Source of the DNA: Promicromonospora soli
GTDB taxonomy: Bacteria; Actinomycetota; Actinomycetes; Actinomycetales; Cellulomonadaceae
Assembly (NCBI RefSeq): GCF_014653785.1
Contig: NZ_BNAS01000006.1
Location: 248,001-312,000 of the forward strand
Direction: 5' to 3'
DNA: 64,000 bases
Under the pieces are notes generated by a model. It was not told where the DNA came from and made no database searches. It saw nothing but the letters and a program-made list of their open reading frames with translations. The position numbers were made by a program, and so were the translations under genes. Below, in pieces: positions 25,138 to 37,164 of this stretch (within the stretch, counting starts at the first letter, position 1; each line of letters begins with the position of its first letter).

Positions 25138-25305
25138 GCGCGTCCTTTCTCGACAGCCGTGCCGCCGGTGGCGCTACGACGCGCCACAGCGTGTCATCAC
25201 CGCGAGAGTCCTGAAAGTGGAGATAGTACGAATATGTCGGATTCTGTGAAAATCACTACCAAAGATAGCGGATCGCCCCCGGATTATTAACACTTGCGGA
25301 GGGTG

Positions 25306-25332
25306 TTTGGCCACTGCCTGGGGTAGGCCAAA
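25306..25332. repeat. Inverted repeat in an AT-rich intergenic stretch
   Basis: TTTGGCC (25306-25312) and GGCCAAA (25326-25332) are inverse copies. They lie just downstream of about 60 nt of unusually AT-rich sequence (25225-25290), between the Lsr2-fusion gene and the small membrane protein gene. Lsr2 domains prefer such DNA. Confidence 0.5.
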
Positions 25333-25345
25333 AGGGGAGGTCACG

Positions 25346-25681
25346 GTGTTGTCGAAGCTCTCGATCATGGACTGGCGCGCGATCGCGGCGCTTGCGTTCG
25401 CCCTGCCGTACGCCGCGCTGGTCCTCTGGGGGGAGCGGTTGGGGTGGCTCCAGCCATCGGCGTCCGACACGCTGACCAGCCCAATCACCATCGTGACACT
25501 GGGTTGTCTGCTTGCCGGTGCGGCCCTCGCGTTCGCTCCCGTGCTGCAGGACGGGACGTACCCGGTCCTGAACATCCTCGTCGGCGCGGCCATGCTGGCC
25601 GGCTTCGCCTGGGCGGTTCTTGTGCTCGCCCAGGCGCGGTACGGCTGCGACCCGCTGAATCTGTTGCCAAGCTGCGGGTGA
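25346..25681 (+). CDS. Small membrane protein of unknown function
   Basis: A 111-residue protein with three predicted membrane helices: about 10-30 (IAALAFALPYAALVLW), 45-65 (ITIVTLGCLLAGAALAF) and 75-97 (LNILVGAAMLAGFAWAVL). A short C-terminal tail has two cysteines (YGCDPLNLLPSCG), which could form a disulfide if outside. I do not recognise the family. GTG 25346 was chosen for the GGGGAGG ribosome site at 5 nt; longer readings lack one. Confidence 0.65.
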   Translation: MLSKLSIMDWRAIAALAFALPYAALVLWGERLGWLQPSASDTLTSPITIVTLGCLLAGAALAFAPVLQDGTYPVLNILVGAAMLAGFAWAVLVLAQARYGCDPLNLLPSCG

Positions 25682-25762
25682 TCTTTCGCAAATTTTGTTC
25701 CAACCCCGCGCCGCGGGGAATTTCCTGGGTCCGTTGCGGCGTCCTCAGGACAGAATGCGAGC

Positions 25763-26719
25763 GTGTTCCAGCGTCCCGCCAACCACCGTGTCTCGAGCCG
25801 TGAGCTCGTTGCCCTCGGTACCGCCAGCCAGGTGCCGACGAGGACCCGCAACCACAACGGCTACGTGCTGTTCTGGGACGACGAGGTCATCCTGTTCGAC
25901 CCCGGCGAGGGATCCCAGCGCCAGATGCTGTACGCGGGGATCTCGGCGTCGGCGCTGACCCGGATCGCGATCACCCACCTGCACGGGGACCACAGCCTCG
26001 GCCTGGCGGGCGTCGTGCAGCGCATCAGCCTCGACGCCGTGCCGCAGACCGTGCCGGTCACTTTTCCGGCGTCGGGCCGCCGCTGGATCGAGGCGCTGTG
26101 CGACGCCACCGCGTACTTCCACCAGGAACGTCTTGCGCTGCAGGGGCTGTCGCGCGACGGGGCGGTGCCGCGCGTGCCCGGTGAGCTGCACGGTCCGGCG
26201 ACGCTCCGGGCGGCGCGGCTGGACCACTCGCTGGAGGCGTACGGCTACCGGCTCGACGAGCCGGACGGCCGGCGTATGGACCCGGTCCGGCTGGCCGCCG
26301 CGGGCATCTCCGGGCCTGACGTCGGACGGCTCGCCCGGGAGGGAACGCTCCGGACCCGGCACGGCACGGTGCGGCTCGATGACGTCAGCGAGCCACGCCC
26401 GGGCCAGTCCTTCGCGTTCGTCATGGACACCCGGATGTGCGACACCGTGTGGAGCCTCGCCGACGGCGTCGACCTGCTCGTCATCGAGTCCACCTTCCTG
26501 GACCGCGACCGAAACCTCGCCCGCGACCACGGCCACCTGACCGCCCTGGAGGCGGCAACCGTTGCTGCCCGGTGCGGGGTGCGCAGCCTCGTGCTGACCC
26601 ACTTCTCGCAGCGCTACACCGACGCCGCGGAGTTCGAGAAGGAAGCCCGCTCCGTGTACGACGGCGAGCTCACCGTAGCGGCCGACCTGGACCGGGTGCC
26701 GGTGCCACGACGAAGGTGA
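25763..26719 (+). CDS. rnz: Ribonuclease Z
   Basis: Matures the 3' end of tRNA precursors. The 318-residue protein has the beta-lactamase fold with [10 protein letters not shown] (H72, H74, D76, H77), a downstream zinc aspartate in FVMDTRMCD, and LTHFSQRY near the C-terminus, the RNase Z signature. The exosite region is short. GTG 25763 lies 6 nt after CAGAAT, a weaker leaderless box. The gene is alone on its strand between a small membrane protein and a phosphatase. Confidence 0.88.
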   Translation: MFQRPANHRVSSRELVALGTASQVPTRTRNHNGYVLFWDDEVILFDPGEGSQRQMLYAGISASALTRIAITHLHGDHSLGLAGVVQRISLDAVPQTVPVTFPASGRRWIEALCDATAYFHQERLALQGLSRDGAVPRVPGELHGPATLRAARLDHSLEAYGYRLDEPDGRRMDPVRLAAAGISGPDVGRLAREGTLRTRHGTVRLDDVSEPRPGQSFAFVMDTRMCDTVWSLADGVDLLVIESTFLDRDRNLARDHGHLTALEAATVAARCGVRSLVLTHFSQRYTDAAEFEKEARSVYDGELTVAADLDRVPVPRRR

Positions 26720-26805
26720 GCTGCTGAGAAGGCTCGGCCCCTCCCGGCGTCCAGGGGCAGTTCTCCCCGTTGACCTGCACCTGGACCCGAACCACGATGC
26801 CGGGC

Positions 26806-27612
26806 ATGAGCAACCCAGCGAACCCCCAGGCCTGGGACGGCGCCGTCAACCTCCGCGACCTCGGCGGCCTCCCGCTCGACGACGGCGAGGCCACAGCGCG
26901 CGGGCGCATCTGGCGCTCCGGGGCGCCCGAGCCGATCACCCCCACCGGCTGGGCGGAGGCGCTCGACGCCGGGCTCTGCGCCGTCGTGGACCTGCGCAAC
27001 GCCGGTGAGATCGCCCAGGCGCGCGATCTCATGCCCGACGCAGCACGGCCTGGCGAGATCGCCACCCGCAACAGTCCCACCGAGGACCCGGGCGACCCGC
27101 ACTTCCTTCAGGCCTGTGGGCCCTGGCTCGACCACCCGCGCTCCTATGCGCCCAACATCGCGATGTACCCGCACCTGTTCGCCGCCGTCTTCCGGGCGAT
27201 CGCGGACGCGCCGGGTCCCGTGCTGGTGCACTGCTCCGCCGGCCGGGACCGCACCGGGATGATCACGGCGATGCTGCTGGCCCTGACCGGCGTCGAGCAC
27301 GGGGCGATCGCCGAGGACTACGAGCAGGCTTTTCGCGGGACCACGCACCGTGGCGGCATCGCCTACGACGTCGAGCGGGGAGCCTGGGTCCAGCACCCCG
27401 GCGAGACGTGGACGGCCCAGCAGCTGGACGTGCGCGTCCGCGAGCGCCGGGCGGCGCTCCTGGAGTGGCTCGCGGACCTGGACCCGGCCGCCTATCTCCG
27501 GTACGCCGGGCTCGACGAGCAGCGCATCAGGAGCCTGCGCGGCCGCCTGCGGCAGCGGACCGGTCAGCAGAGCTCCGAGCAGGCTGGGATCCCGGCAGGT
27601 CCAGGGTCATGA
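26806..27612 (+). CDS. Tyrosine/serine protein phosphatase (DSP-like)
   Basis: A 268-residue phosphatase. NLRDLGGLPLDDG opens the domain and VLVHCSAGRDRTGM (H142, C143, R149) is the Cx5R active-site loop of the bacterial Tyr/Ser phosphatase family (MptpB-like). The catalytic nucleophile is Cys143. It probably acts in the cytoplasm on phosphotyrosine, phosphoserine or phosphoinositide. ATG 26806 is 7 nt after CACGAT. The last 86 nt overlap the convergent GNAT gene, so one of the two tails may be a recent extension. Confidence 0.85.
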   Translation: MSNPANPQAWDGAVNLRDLGGLPLDDGEATARGRIWRSGAPEPITPTGWAEALDAGLCAVVDLRNAGEIAQARDLMPDAARPGEIATRNSPTEDPGDPHFLQACGPWLDHPRSYAPNIAMYPHLFAAVFRAIADAPGPVLVHCSAGRDRTGMITAMLLALTGVEHGAIAEDYEQAFRGTTHRGGIAYDVERGAWVQHPGETWTAQQLDVRVRERRAALLEWLADLDPAAYLRYAGLDEQRIRSLRGRLRQRTGQQSSEQAGIPAGPGS

Positions 27613-28063
27613 ACACGCTGTTCGGGTCCACGGTGTAGCTCGCGAACGGGCCGCACTGGACGAACCCGTGCCGGGCGTACAGGCGGCGGGCGGGCGCGAA
27701 GTAGTCCTGCGTCCCGGTCTCCAGGCTCACGCGTGTGTACTTGCGGCGCTCCGCCTCGGCCAAAACTGCTCCCAGCAGTGCTGTCGCCACGCCCTTGCCA
27801 CGGGCCTGCGCCGTGGTGCGCATGGACTTGATCTCGCCCTCGCGCGGCTCGGTACCCGGGTCGAGCTCGCTCAGCGCTCCGCAGCCGAGGAGCGTGTCGT
27901 CGTCGTCCCGCGCGGTCCAGAAGGTGACCGACGGCGCGAGCAGCGCCGAGTGGTCCAGTGCGTGCACGCTCTCGGGCGGGGAGGTGGCGAACATGTCGGT
28001 GAGGTGCTCGTCGAGCAGCCGGCGGACGTCGTCACGAGTGGGGGGCTCGGGGGAGATGTTCAC
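27527..28063 (-). CDS. GNAT-family N-acetyltransferase
   Basis: A 178-residue acetyltransferase. MRTTAQARGKGVATALLGAV carries the acetyl-CoA-binding R/QxxGxG/A loop. RRLYARHGFVQCGPFASYTV then matches the PhnO/ElaA-like end of the fold, where the domain normally stops. The extra 20 residues (ending AAAGGRAGS) overlap the phosphatase gene. GTG 28063 follows GAAGAT at 6 nt. The substrate is unknown. Confidence 0.8.
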   Translation of the reverse strand: MNISPEPPTRDDVRRLLDEHLTDMFATSPPESVHALDHSALLAPSVTFWTARDDDDTLLGCGALSELDPGTEPREGEIKSMRTTAQARGKGVATALLGAVLAEAERRKYTRVSLETGTQDYFAPARRLYARHGFVQCGPFASYTVDPNSVFMTLDLPGSQPARSSADRSAAAGGRAGS

Positions 28064-28193
28064 TGCACCATCTTCTGCGAGCGGGTCGGCGGTTCCGTCC
28101 GCATCGCGGGCTCGTGTGGCGCACGTCACGTCGCACCGGTAGGAATGTCTCTTCGTGCGCGGGCTTCCGCGCGTGTCACCAAGGAGAACCGCG

Positions 28194-29570
28194 ATGTCGC
28201 TGCCCAGCCCGAGCTACACCATCACCCTGCGTGTGGAGGTGGCCGCGTCGCAGCGTGCCACGAGCACGGTGGTAGCAGCGGTAGCCGACGCCGGGGGCGC
28301 CGTCATGGGCGTGGACATCGCGCACTCGACGTCGCACGGCCTGGTCGTGGACGTCACGTGCGACACGATCGACGCGGAGCACGGCGAGCGTGTGGTGGCG
28401 GCCGTGAACGCGATCGAGGGCGCGGAGGTGCTCAAGTCGAGCGACTCGACGTTCCTGATGCACCTGGGCGGCAAGATCGAGGTCACGAACAAGGTGCCCC
28501 TCAAGACGCGCCGTGATCTCTCGCGGGCGTACACGCCGGGGGTGGCGCGGGTGTGCCTGGCCATCGCGGAGAAGCCCGAGGACGCCCGCCGGCTGACGAT
28601 CAAGCGCAACACGGTGGCGGTGGTCACGGATGGCACAGCTGTGCTCGGCCTCGGCGACATCGGCCCGGCCGCGGCGCTGCCCGTGATGGAGGGCAAGGCG
28701 GCGCTGTTCAAGGAGTTCGGCGGGGTGGACGCCTGGCCGGTGTGCCTGGACACGACCGACACCGACGAGATCGTGCGGATCGTCAAGGCGATCGCCCCGG
28801 TCTACGGGGGCGTGAACCTGGAGGACATCGCGGCGCCGCGCTGCTTCGAGATCGAGGCCCGGCTGCGCGAGGAGCTGGACATCCCCGTCTTCCACGACGA
28901 CCAGCACGGTACGGCGATAGTGGTGCTGGCCGCGATGGTCAACGCCCTGAAGGTGGTCGACAAGAAGCTCGAGGACGTGCGGATCGTCGTGTCGGGCGTG
29001 GGCGCGGCGGGCAATGCGATCATCCGGCTGCTCAAGGCCCAGGGCGCGCGGCACATCGTGGCGTTCGGGCGTGACGGCGCCCTGCACCCCGGGGTGCGGA
29101 CCGAGGACCCGCACCGGCGCTGGATCGTGGAGAACACCAACGTTGACGGGTTCGCCGGCACGCTCCAGGAGGGCCTCAAGGGCGCCGACGTGTTCGTCGG
29201 GGTCTCGGCGGGCGGCATCCTGTCGGGTTCGGACGTGGCTCAGATGGCCGACGACGCGATCGTGTTCGCCCTGGCGAACCCGACACCGGAGGTGGACCCG
29301 CAGGAGGCCGCCGAGACGGCCGCCGTGGTGGCGACCGGGCGCAGCGACTACCCGAACCAGATCAACAACGTGCTTGCCTTCCCGGGCCTGTTCCGGGGCC
29401 TGCTCGACACGGGCGCCACGGACATCACCACGGAGCTGCTGCGGGTGGCGGCGGTGGCGATCGCGGAGGTCGTCGCACCGGACGAGCTGAACAGCGCCTA
29501 CATCATCCCGGGTGTGTTCGACCACCGGGTTGCCGACGCCGTGGCCGACGCGGTACGCAGGCAGGCGTGA
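28194..29570 (+). CDS. Malic enzyme (oxaloacetate-decarboxylating malate dehydrogenase) with ACT-like N-domain
   Basis: Converts malate to pyruvate and CO2 with NAD(P)+. Residues about 5-80 resemble an ACT regulatory domain. The catalytic part shows SRAYTPGVARV (Tyr), VMEGKAALFKEFGGVDAW (Lys), NLEDIAAPRCFEIE and PVFHDDQHGTAIV (metal site), then SGVGAAGNAIIRLL for the dinucleotide. This short bacterial form is 458 residues. The ACT-like part suggests amino-acid control. ATG 28194 has AAGGAG at 7 nt. The DUF2867 gene overlaps its stop, so the two are coupled. Confidence 0.93.
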   Translation: MSLPSPSYTITLRVEVAASQRATSTVVAAVADAGGAVMGVDIAHSTSHGLVVDVTCDTIDAEHGERVVAAVNAIEGAEVLKSSDSTFLMHLGGKIEVTNKVPLKTRRDLSRAYTPGVARVCLAIAEKPEDARRLTIKRNTVAVVTDGTAVLGLGDIGPAAALPVMEGKAALFKEFGGVDAWPVCLDTTDTDEIVRIVKAIAPVYGGVNLEDIAAPRCFEIEARLREELDIPVFHDDQHGTAIVVLAAMVNALKVVDKKLEDVRIVVSGVGAAGNAIIRLLKAQGARHIVAFGRDGALHPGVRTEDPHRRWIVENTNVDGFAGTLQEGLKGADVFVGVSAGGILSGSDVAQMADDAIVFALANPTPEVDPQEAAETAAVVATGRSDYPNQINNVLAFPGLFRGLLDTGATDITTELLRVAAVAIAEVVAPDELNSAYIIPGVFDHRVADAVADAVRRQA

Positions 29571-30001
29571 GGTCACTCGCGATCGACGCGTGCCCCGACC
29601 CGGACATCATCGATGTCCAGGCTCTCCCGCTGCCGCCCGGCGCCCCGACGGACGCCGGGTGGTGGCTGGGAGAGATGTTCGGCTTCCGGCACCCGTCGCT
29701 CGCGACGCGCGCCCTGTTCGGCGCGCGTCGCCTGCTGGCGGTCGTGGTCGGAGCGAACACGCGCCCCGACCTGGCGTGCGTGTTCGCTCCCGTCGCCGCC
29801 GACGACCGCGAGGTCATGGCCCACGAGGCGGACCGCCACCTGGACTTCTGGCTGGGCGTCGCGGCCGACGACGGGCTGCTGCAGGTCACCTCGGTGGTGC
29901 GCCTGCACGGCTGGCGCGGGCGCCTGTACTGGCTGCCCGTCGGTGCGCTGCACGGTCCGGTGACCCGCCGGATGATGCGCCGGGCGGTCTCCCGGATCTA
30001 G
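29567..30001 (+). CDS. DUF2867-family protein
   Basis: A 144-residue protein. GWWLGEMFGFRHPS and the C-terminal VVRLHGWRGRLYWLPVGALH, then TRRMMRRAV, are typical of DUF2867, which usually sits in the cytoplasm or as the tail of SDR proteins. Function is unknown. GTG 29567 overlaps the malic enzyme stop (GTGA), so it is translated from the same message. Confidence 0.8.
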   Translation: MRSLAIDACPDPDIIDVQALPLPPGAPTDAGWWLGEMFGFRHPSLATRALFGARRLLAVVVGANTRPDLACVFAPVAADDREVMAHEADRHLDFWLGVAADDGLLQVTSVVRLHGWRGRLYWLPVGALHGPVTRRMMRRAVSRI

Positions 30002-30035
30002 TAGCCGGAAGAACCCCGACGGGGCCACACCCGGT

Positions 30036-30065
30036 GGGATTCAGCCGAGCGGGATTCAGCCGATG
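30036..30065. repeat. 15-bp tandem duplication covering a stop codon
   Basis: GGGATTCAGCCGAGC (30036-30050) is followed by GGGATTCAGCCGATG (30051-30065). The second copy contains the stop codon of the small minus-strand gene. Confidence 0.65.
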
Positions 30066-30253
30066 CCGCTGATGGTCGCGTTCACGACCTCGCTGATCAC
30101 GGCGGCGGTGCCGAGCACCAGCACGAGCAGCGCTCCGGTGGAGGCCACTAGGGGGATCCACCAACGGACGGGCTCCGGCTCGGTGTGCCGGAAGGGGTAC
30201 GGGTTGTCGGTGCGGTCGAGGAAGGCGTGCTTGTTGTTCAGACTGTTGCTCAC
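30056..30253 (-). CDS. Small single-span membrane protein
   Basis: A 65-residue protein. A polar N-terminus (NKHAFLDRTDNPYPFRHTEP) precedes one membrane helix at about 35-58 (WWIPLVASTGALLVLVLGTA). I do not recognise the family. GTG 30253 is the only start giving this simple topology; no ribosome site is evident. A longer upstream reading in the same frame is low-complexity and is rejected. Confidence 0.5.
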   Translation of the reverse strand: MSNSLNNKHAFLDRTDNPYPFRHTEPEPVRWWIPLVASTGALLVLVLGTAAVISEVVNATISGIG

Positions 30254-30364
30254 ACTGGTAGAGACGCTCGGGAGACGGGAAACGATGCCCGTGCACCGAT
30301 AACAGTTCGGGAACGGTCCACCACGGCGGGACGGGGTGCGCACCCCGGGGGAGTTGAGGTCAGC

Positions 30365-31387
30365 GTGAAGAACATCGGGTTCCTGTCCTTCGGTCACTGG
30401 ACGCCGCATCCGCAGTCGGGCACCCGCTCGGCGTCGGACGCCCTGCTGCAGTCGATCGACCTGGCCGTGGCCGCCGAGGAGCTGGGCGCCGACGGCGCCT
30501 ACTTCCGTGTGCACCACTTCGCGCGCCAGCTCGCGTCGCCGTTCCCGCTGCTGGCGGCGATCGGCGCGCGAACGAGCCGGATCGAGATCGGTACGGCCGT
30601 GATCGACATGCGCTACGAGAACCCCCTGTACATGGCGGAGGACGCCGGGGCCGCGGACCTGATCTCGGGCGGCCGGCTGCAGCTCGGCATCAGCCGTGGG
30701 TCACCCGAGGAGGTCATCGACGGGTACCGGTACTTCGGCTACGAGCCGGCGCCTTCCGACGCCGGCGCCGCCGACCTGGCCCGCGAGCACACCGCCCGCT
30801 TCCTGGAGGTGCTCGACGGCGAGGGGTTCGCCGAGCCGAACCCGCGCCCGATGTTCCCCAACCCGCCCGGGCTGCTGCGGATCGAGCCGCACTCCGAGGG
30901 GCTGCGCCGGCGCATCTGGTGGGGTGCGGGCTCGCGCGCGACCGCCGAGTGGACGGCAGCGCAGGGCATGAACCTCATGTCCTCGACGCTGCTCACCGAG
31001 GACACGGGAGTGCCGTTCCACCGGCTGCAGGCCGAGCAGATCCAGCGGTTCCGCGACGCCTGGGCCGCGGCGGGGCACGAGCACGAGCCGCGCGTGTCCG
31101 TCAGCCGCAGCATCTTCCCGATCACCGACCAGCGCGACCGCCAGTACTTCGGCATGGAGGTCCACAGCTCGGACCAGGTGGGCCACCTCGACACCGGCCC
31201 TGCGCGGTTCGGCAAGACGTACGCGGGCGAGCCCGACCAGCTCGTCGAGGACCTGCGCGGCGACGAAGCCCTCGCGGCCGCCGACACGCTCCTGCTGACG
31301 GTGCCCAACCAGCTCGGCGTCGACTACAACGCGCACGTCATCGAGAACATCCTGAAGCACGTGGCGCCGGCGCTCGGCTGGCGGTAG
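30365..31387 (+). CDS. Luciferase-like (LLM) flavin-dependent oxidoreductase
   Basis: A 340-residue TIM-barrel flavin enzyme. It starts VKNIGFLSFGHWTP and shows YFRVHHFARQLASPFPLLAA and ISGGRLQLGISRGSPEEVID, matching the bacterial luciferase superfamily. The substrate is unknown. No FMN reductase gene is adjacent, unlike the pair at 7514-9342, so it may use F420 or a shared FMN pool. GTG 30365 has TTGAGGT at 4 nt. Confidence 0.88.
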   Translation: MKNIGFLSFGHWTPHPQSGTRSASDALLQSIDLAVAAEELGADGAYFRVHHFARQLASPFPLLAAIGARTSRIEIGTAVIDMRYENPLYMAEDAGAADLISGGRLQLGISRGSPEEVIDGYRYFGYEPAPSDAGAADLAREHTARFLEVLDGEGFAEPNPRPMFPNPPGLLRIEPHSEGLRRRIWWGAGSRATAEWTAAQGMNLMSSTLLTEDTGVPFHRLQAEQIQRFRDAWAAAGHEHEPRVSVSRSIFPITDQRDRQYFGMEVHSSDQVGHLDTGPARFGKTYAGEPDQLVEDLRGDEALAAADTLLLTVPNQLGVDYNAHVIENILKHVAPALGWR

Positions 31388-31423
31388 GCCCAGGGGCGGG
31401 GCCCGACCGGTGACCGCCGGGTG

Positions 31424-32119
31424 CTAGGCGGCGCTCGGCCGGTCGGCGTCCCGGGCCTCGCCGGGGTGCGTCCGAGGCGTGCCCGCCGCCACGACGTCGG
31501 TGCGGCGCCGGGCCAGGTCGCGCACCTGCCGGTACGCGTCGCAGCGAGGCATCAGGTACACGCTCGACCACGGGCCGCGCGGCCCGCCGTCGGACGCCGC
31601 GAGCGCCGAGCGCTGCGCCGTCCACCGCTCCCAGTGCCGCACGAACTCGTCCGGCTGCACGACGCGGCCCCGGTCCAGCTGCCCGTCGAGGGCGTCCTCC
31701 AGCGAGACGTCGACGGCGACCAGCACGGGGTCCCAGCCGCGCACGCGGGCCAGCAGGCCCAGGGACTCTCGCCGGCGTTCACGGGTAGCGGTGTCGTGCA
31801 CCAGGAGCGGGGCGTCCGTGCGCGGTCCGCGCACCACGTTGGCCAGGGTCGCGACGGCGTGCAGGGTGTGCACCGCCCACCGGTAGGTGTCGTACGGGAC
31901 CCAGGAGGGCAGCCGCCCGGCGATCCGACGCCGGTGGCGGTCGGGGTCGAGCACGACGCCGCCGGGGACGTCGTCGGCGACGCGGGCCAGCAGGGTGCTC
32001 TTGCCCGCCCCCGGCACACCGCCCACCACGATCATCAACGGGCCGGGAGCGCGGCCGGGAGTGCCGCTGGGGGAGCCGGGAACCGGGCGCAGCCCGGGAA
32101 GTAGTGCGGGTGATGTCAC
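31424..32119 (-). CDS. P-loop AAA-type nucleoside/small-molecule kinase-like protein
   Basis: A 231-residue P-loop protein. Walker A is GGVPGAGKSTLLARV (about 33-47). LDPDRHRRRIAGRLP and VVHDTATRERRRESLG fit the AAA-33 kinase group, which phosphorylates sugars, nucleosides or RNA ends. DVSLEDALDGQLDRGRVV may hold the lid. The substrate is unknown. GTG 32119 was preferred for GGAGG at 5 nt; ATG 32131 would add four residues. Confidence 0.7.
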   Translation of the reverse strand: MTSPALLPGLRPVPGSPSGTPGRAPGPLMIVVGGVPGAGKSTLLARVADDVPGGVVLDPDRHRRRIAGRLPSWVPYDTYRWAVHTLHAVATLANVVRGPRTDAPLLVHDTATRERRRESLGLLARVRGWDPVLVAVDVSLEDALDGQLDRGRVVQPDEFVRHWERWTAQRSALAASDGGPRGPWSSVYLMPRCDAYRQVRDLARRRTDVVAAGTPRTHPGEARDADRPSAA

Positions 32120-32360
32120 GTGGTCCTCCATTCGTAGGGGGCCGGGTGAGCAGCATCGCGCGAGCCGATCCAGGATCGCCGGGAGCGCACTGAGAGGACG
32201 CTGTACCGGCTTCGCGGACCGGCGCGAACCTCGGCGTCGGGCACCGGGCAGTAATCTGTTCGCTCAAGACGCGCCGGAGAGATGCTCATTCCACCGATAG
32301 AACGCATGAAAAGGTCCGGTTTGTTCCCCGTTTTTAGCACGAATCCTGGCTGTTGAGGTC

Positions 32361-32376
32361 TAGAGTCAGCCGCGTG
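32361..32376 (+). promoter_or_regulatory. Leaderless -10 box of the 32374 gene
   Basis: TAGAGT (32361-32366) is 7 nt before GTG 32374. The preceding 240 nt (32120-32360) contain no other gene that I can support. Confidence 0.55.
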
Positions 32377-32739
32377 AAACGCTTCCTCCTTGGCGCGGCC
32401 TCCGGTGTGCTGGCCGCCCTGATCGGCGTCGGTGTCTGGGTGACGGTCGCCGACCACCTCCGGCCCCGCCTCGTCCAGGAGGTGTGCGACCCCGGCGCCG
32501 ACTCCGCGCCGCTGTGCGTGCAGCTACGCGACGACGGCACACCGGGCGGAGTTCTGTGGGTCGCACACAAGGACCCGGACTTCGGCCCGCGGGTCACCTA
32601 CGCCGCCAGCCCGTTCACCGACCTCGAGTTCGGCACGGCCGAACAGATCGACGTGACGTTCGAGCCCGGCCAGATCGTGGTGCAGGGGAACGAGGGCTCG
32701 GAGCTGATCCTCACCGAGGAGTTCTACGCGCTCGACTGA
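32374..32739 (+). CDS. Membrane-anchored hypothetical protein
   Basis: A 121-residue protein. One N-terminal helix (about 3-25, RFLLGAASGVLAALIGVGVW) should anchor it, with an outside domain of mostly beta structure ending IVVQGNEGSELILTEEFYAL. Two cysteines (EVCDPGADSAPLC) could form a disulfide. No family was recognised. It has its own leaderless promoter. Confidence 0.6.
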   Translation: MKRFLLGAASGVLAALIGVGVWVTVADHLRPRLVQEVCDPGADSAPLCVQLRDDGTPGGVLWVAHKDPDFGPRVTYAASPFTDLEFGTAEQIDVTFEPGQIVVQGNEGSELILTEEFYALD

Positions 32740-32799
32740 GCACCACTTTCACCCGCCACACAGGGACAACCCCGCTGCCGACGTGCCACGATCGTGCAC

Positions 32800-33258
32800 G
32801 TGACCAGCACGCCCGCCCCCGACCAGCACCTGCGCGACCTCGCCCTGCTGCGCCGCGTCCGCGACCGCATGGACCGCGAGTACGCCCAGCCGCTGAACGT
32901 CGAGGCCCTCGCGGCCGGCGTCCACATGTCGGCCGGGCACCTTTCCCGCCAGTTCAAGGCAGCCTACGGGGAGTCCCCGTACAGCTACCTCATGACGAGG
33001 CGCGTCGAGCGGGCCATGGCGCTGCTACGCCGCGGAGACCTCAGCGTGACCGAGGTCTGCTTCGCCGTCGGCTGCTCGTCCCTCGGCACGTTCAGCACCC
33101 GCTTCACCGAGCTGGTCGGCGTCCCGCCCAGCGTCTACCGGAACGACCCGATGCTGGCCGCCGAATCGATCGACACCGCGGGACTGCCGGCCTGCATAGC
33201 CAAACAGGTCACCAGACCGGTCAGGAATCGAGAAGCGCCGCTCGAGGCCCGGACCTAG
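32800..33258 (+). CDS. AraC-family transcriptional regulator
   Basis: A 152-residue AraC/XylS-type regulator consisting almost only of the DNA-binding part. Helix-turn-helix 1 is in LNVEALAAGVHMSAGHLSRQ, helix-turn-helix 2 in LSVTEVCFAVGCSSLGTFST, ending in the usual RFTELVGVPPSVYR. No ligand domain is present. GTG 32800 follows CACGAT at 7 nt. A VOC gene and a UvrA2-like gene follow on the same strand and are its likely targets, on the logic of Streptomyces-type AraC-VOC pairs. Confidence 0.88.
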   Translation: MTSTPAPDQHLRDLALLRRVRDRMDREYAQPLNVEALAAGVHMSAGHLSRQFKAAYGESPYSYLMTRRVERAMALLRRGDLSVTEVCFAVGCSSLGTFSTRFTELVGVPPSVYRNDPMLAAESIDTAGLPACIAKQVTRPVRNREAPLEART

Positions 33259-33268
33259 CGTGACTGCC

Positions 33269-33271
<3 letters not shown>
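33256..33271 (+). promoter_or_regulatory. Leaderless -10 box of the VOC gene
   Basis: TAGCGT (33256-33261) overlaps the AraC stop codon and is 7 nt before ATG 33269. Confidence 0.55.
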
Positions 33272-33688
<417 letters not shown>

Positions 33689-33907
33689 ACCACGGACGAT
33701 GTGCATCCCAGGTCTGACCGCATACGCCGCCTCGGCGGGGACGCTTCGTCCCCGCCGCCCGCCGGCCGACGCCGGCCGACCGGGCGCGACGACGCCCGAC
33801 CTCCCACCACAGGCCGTCGCGCGCCCGCCCGCTGGAACAACCACCCGTCAAGAGCAGAAGATGGAACCCCGGACCGCACCCAGGGTGACCGTCATGGAAG
33901 GTCGAGC

Positions 33908-36415
<2,508 letters not shown>

Positions 36416-37068
36416 GCGCAGACCACCATCTGCGTCCGGTCGCGCAGGTCGAGCTTGTTCAGGATGCGCGACACGTGCGTCTTGACCGTCTGCTCGGCGA
36501 GGTGCAGCTCGGCGGCGATCTCGGCGTTCGACCGGCCGGCGGCGACGTGCTTCATGACGTCCAGCTCGCGGTCGGTCAACGCGGACAGGGTGGCGTCCGG
36601 TGTGGCGGGCCGCGCCGGACGCGCCGCGTAGTCGGCGATGAGAGTGCGCGTGATCTTGGGGGACAGGAGTGCGTCGCCCGCGGCCACCGTACGCACGGCG
36701 TGGGTGAGCTCCTCGGGCGGGGAGTCCTTGAGCAGGAACCCGCTCGCACCCGCGCGCAGAGCCGAGAACACGTACTCGTCGGCGTCGAACGTGGTCAGCA
36801 TGATCACCTTCGGCGGAGTGCCGGGCATACCCATGATCGTGCGGGCCGCGTCCAGCCCGTTGACCTTCGGCATGCGGATGTCCATCAGCACGACGTCGGG
36901 CTGCGTACGACGCACGACATCGGAGATCCCGGCGCCGTCGTCGCTCGTGCCGACCACCGTGATCCCCTCGTCCGCGTTCAGGAGGGCCGCGAACCCGGCG
37001 CGGATCATCGACTGGTCGTCGACGATCAATACCCGGATGGTGTGCTCGGGGACGTCGGGGGCTGGCGG

Positions 37069-37083
37069 CATGGGAACAACCTA
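37069..37083 (-). promoter_or_regulatory. Leaderless -10 box of the response regulator gene
   Basis: TAGGTT (minus strand, 37083-37078) is 6 nt before ATG 37071, back to back with the kinase promoter. Confidence 0.6.
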
Positions 37084-37148
37084 ACCGAGACCCGAAAGTC
37101 TGACGGCGGTTCACTCTTCCGGGTGACGCGGCGGCGGGACCGACCGCA

Positions 37149-37164
37149 TAACCTGCAGACGATG
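37149..37164 (+). promoter_or_regulatory. Leaderless -10 box of the kinase gene
   Basis: TAACCT (37149-37154) is 7 nt before ATG 37162. Confidence 0.6.

Noticed and set aside
25234-25290. An 18-codon ORF starting MSDSVKITTK in AT-rich DNA
   Set aside because: The nearest ribosome-like GGAG is 11 nt away and no downstream coupling is present; noted only as an unlikely peptide.
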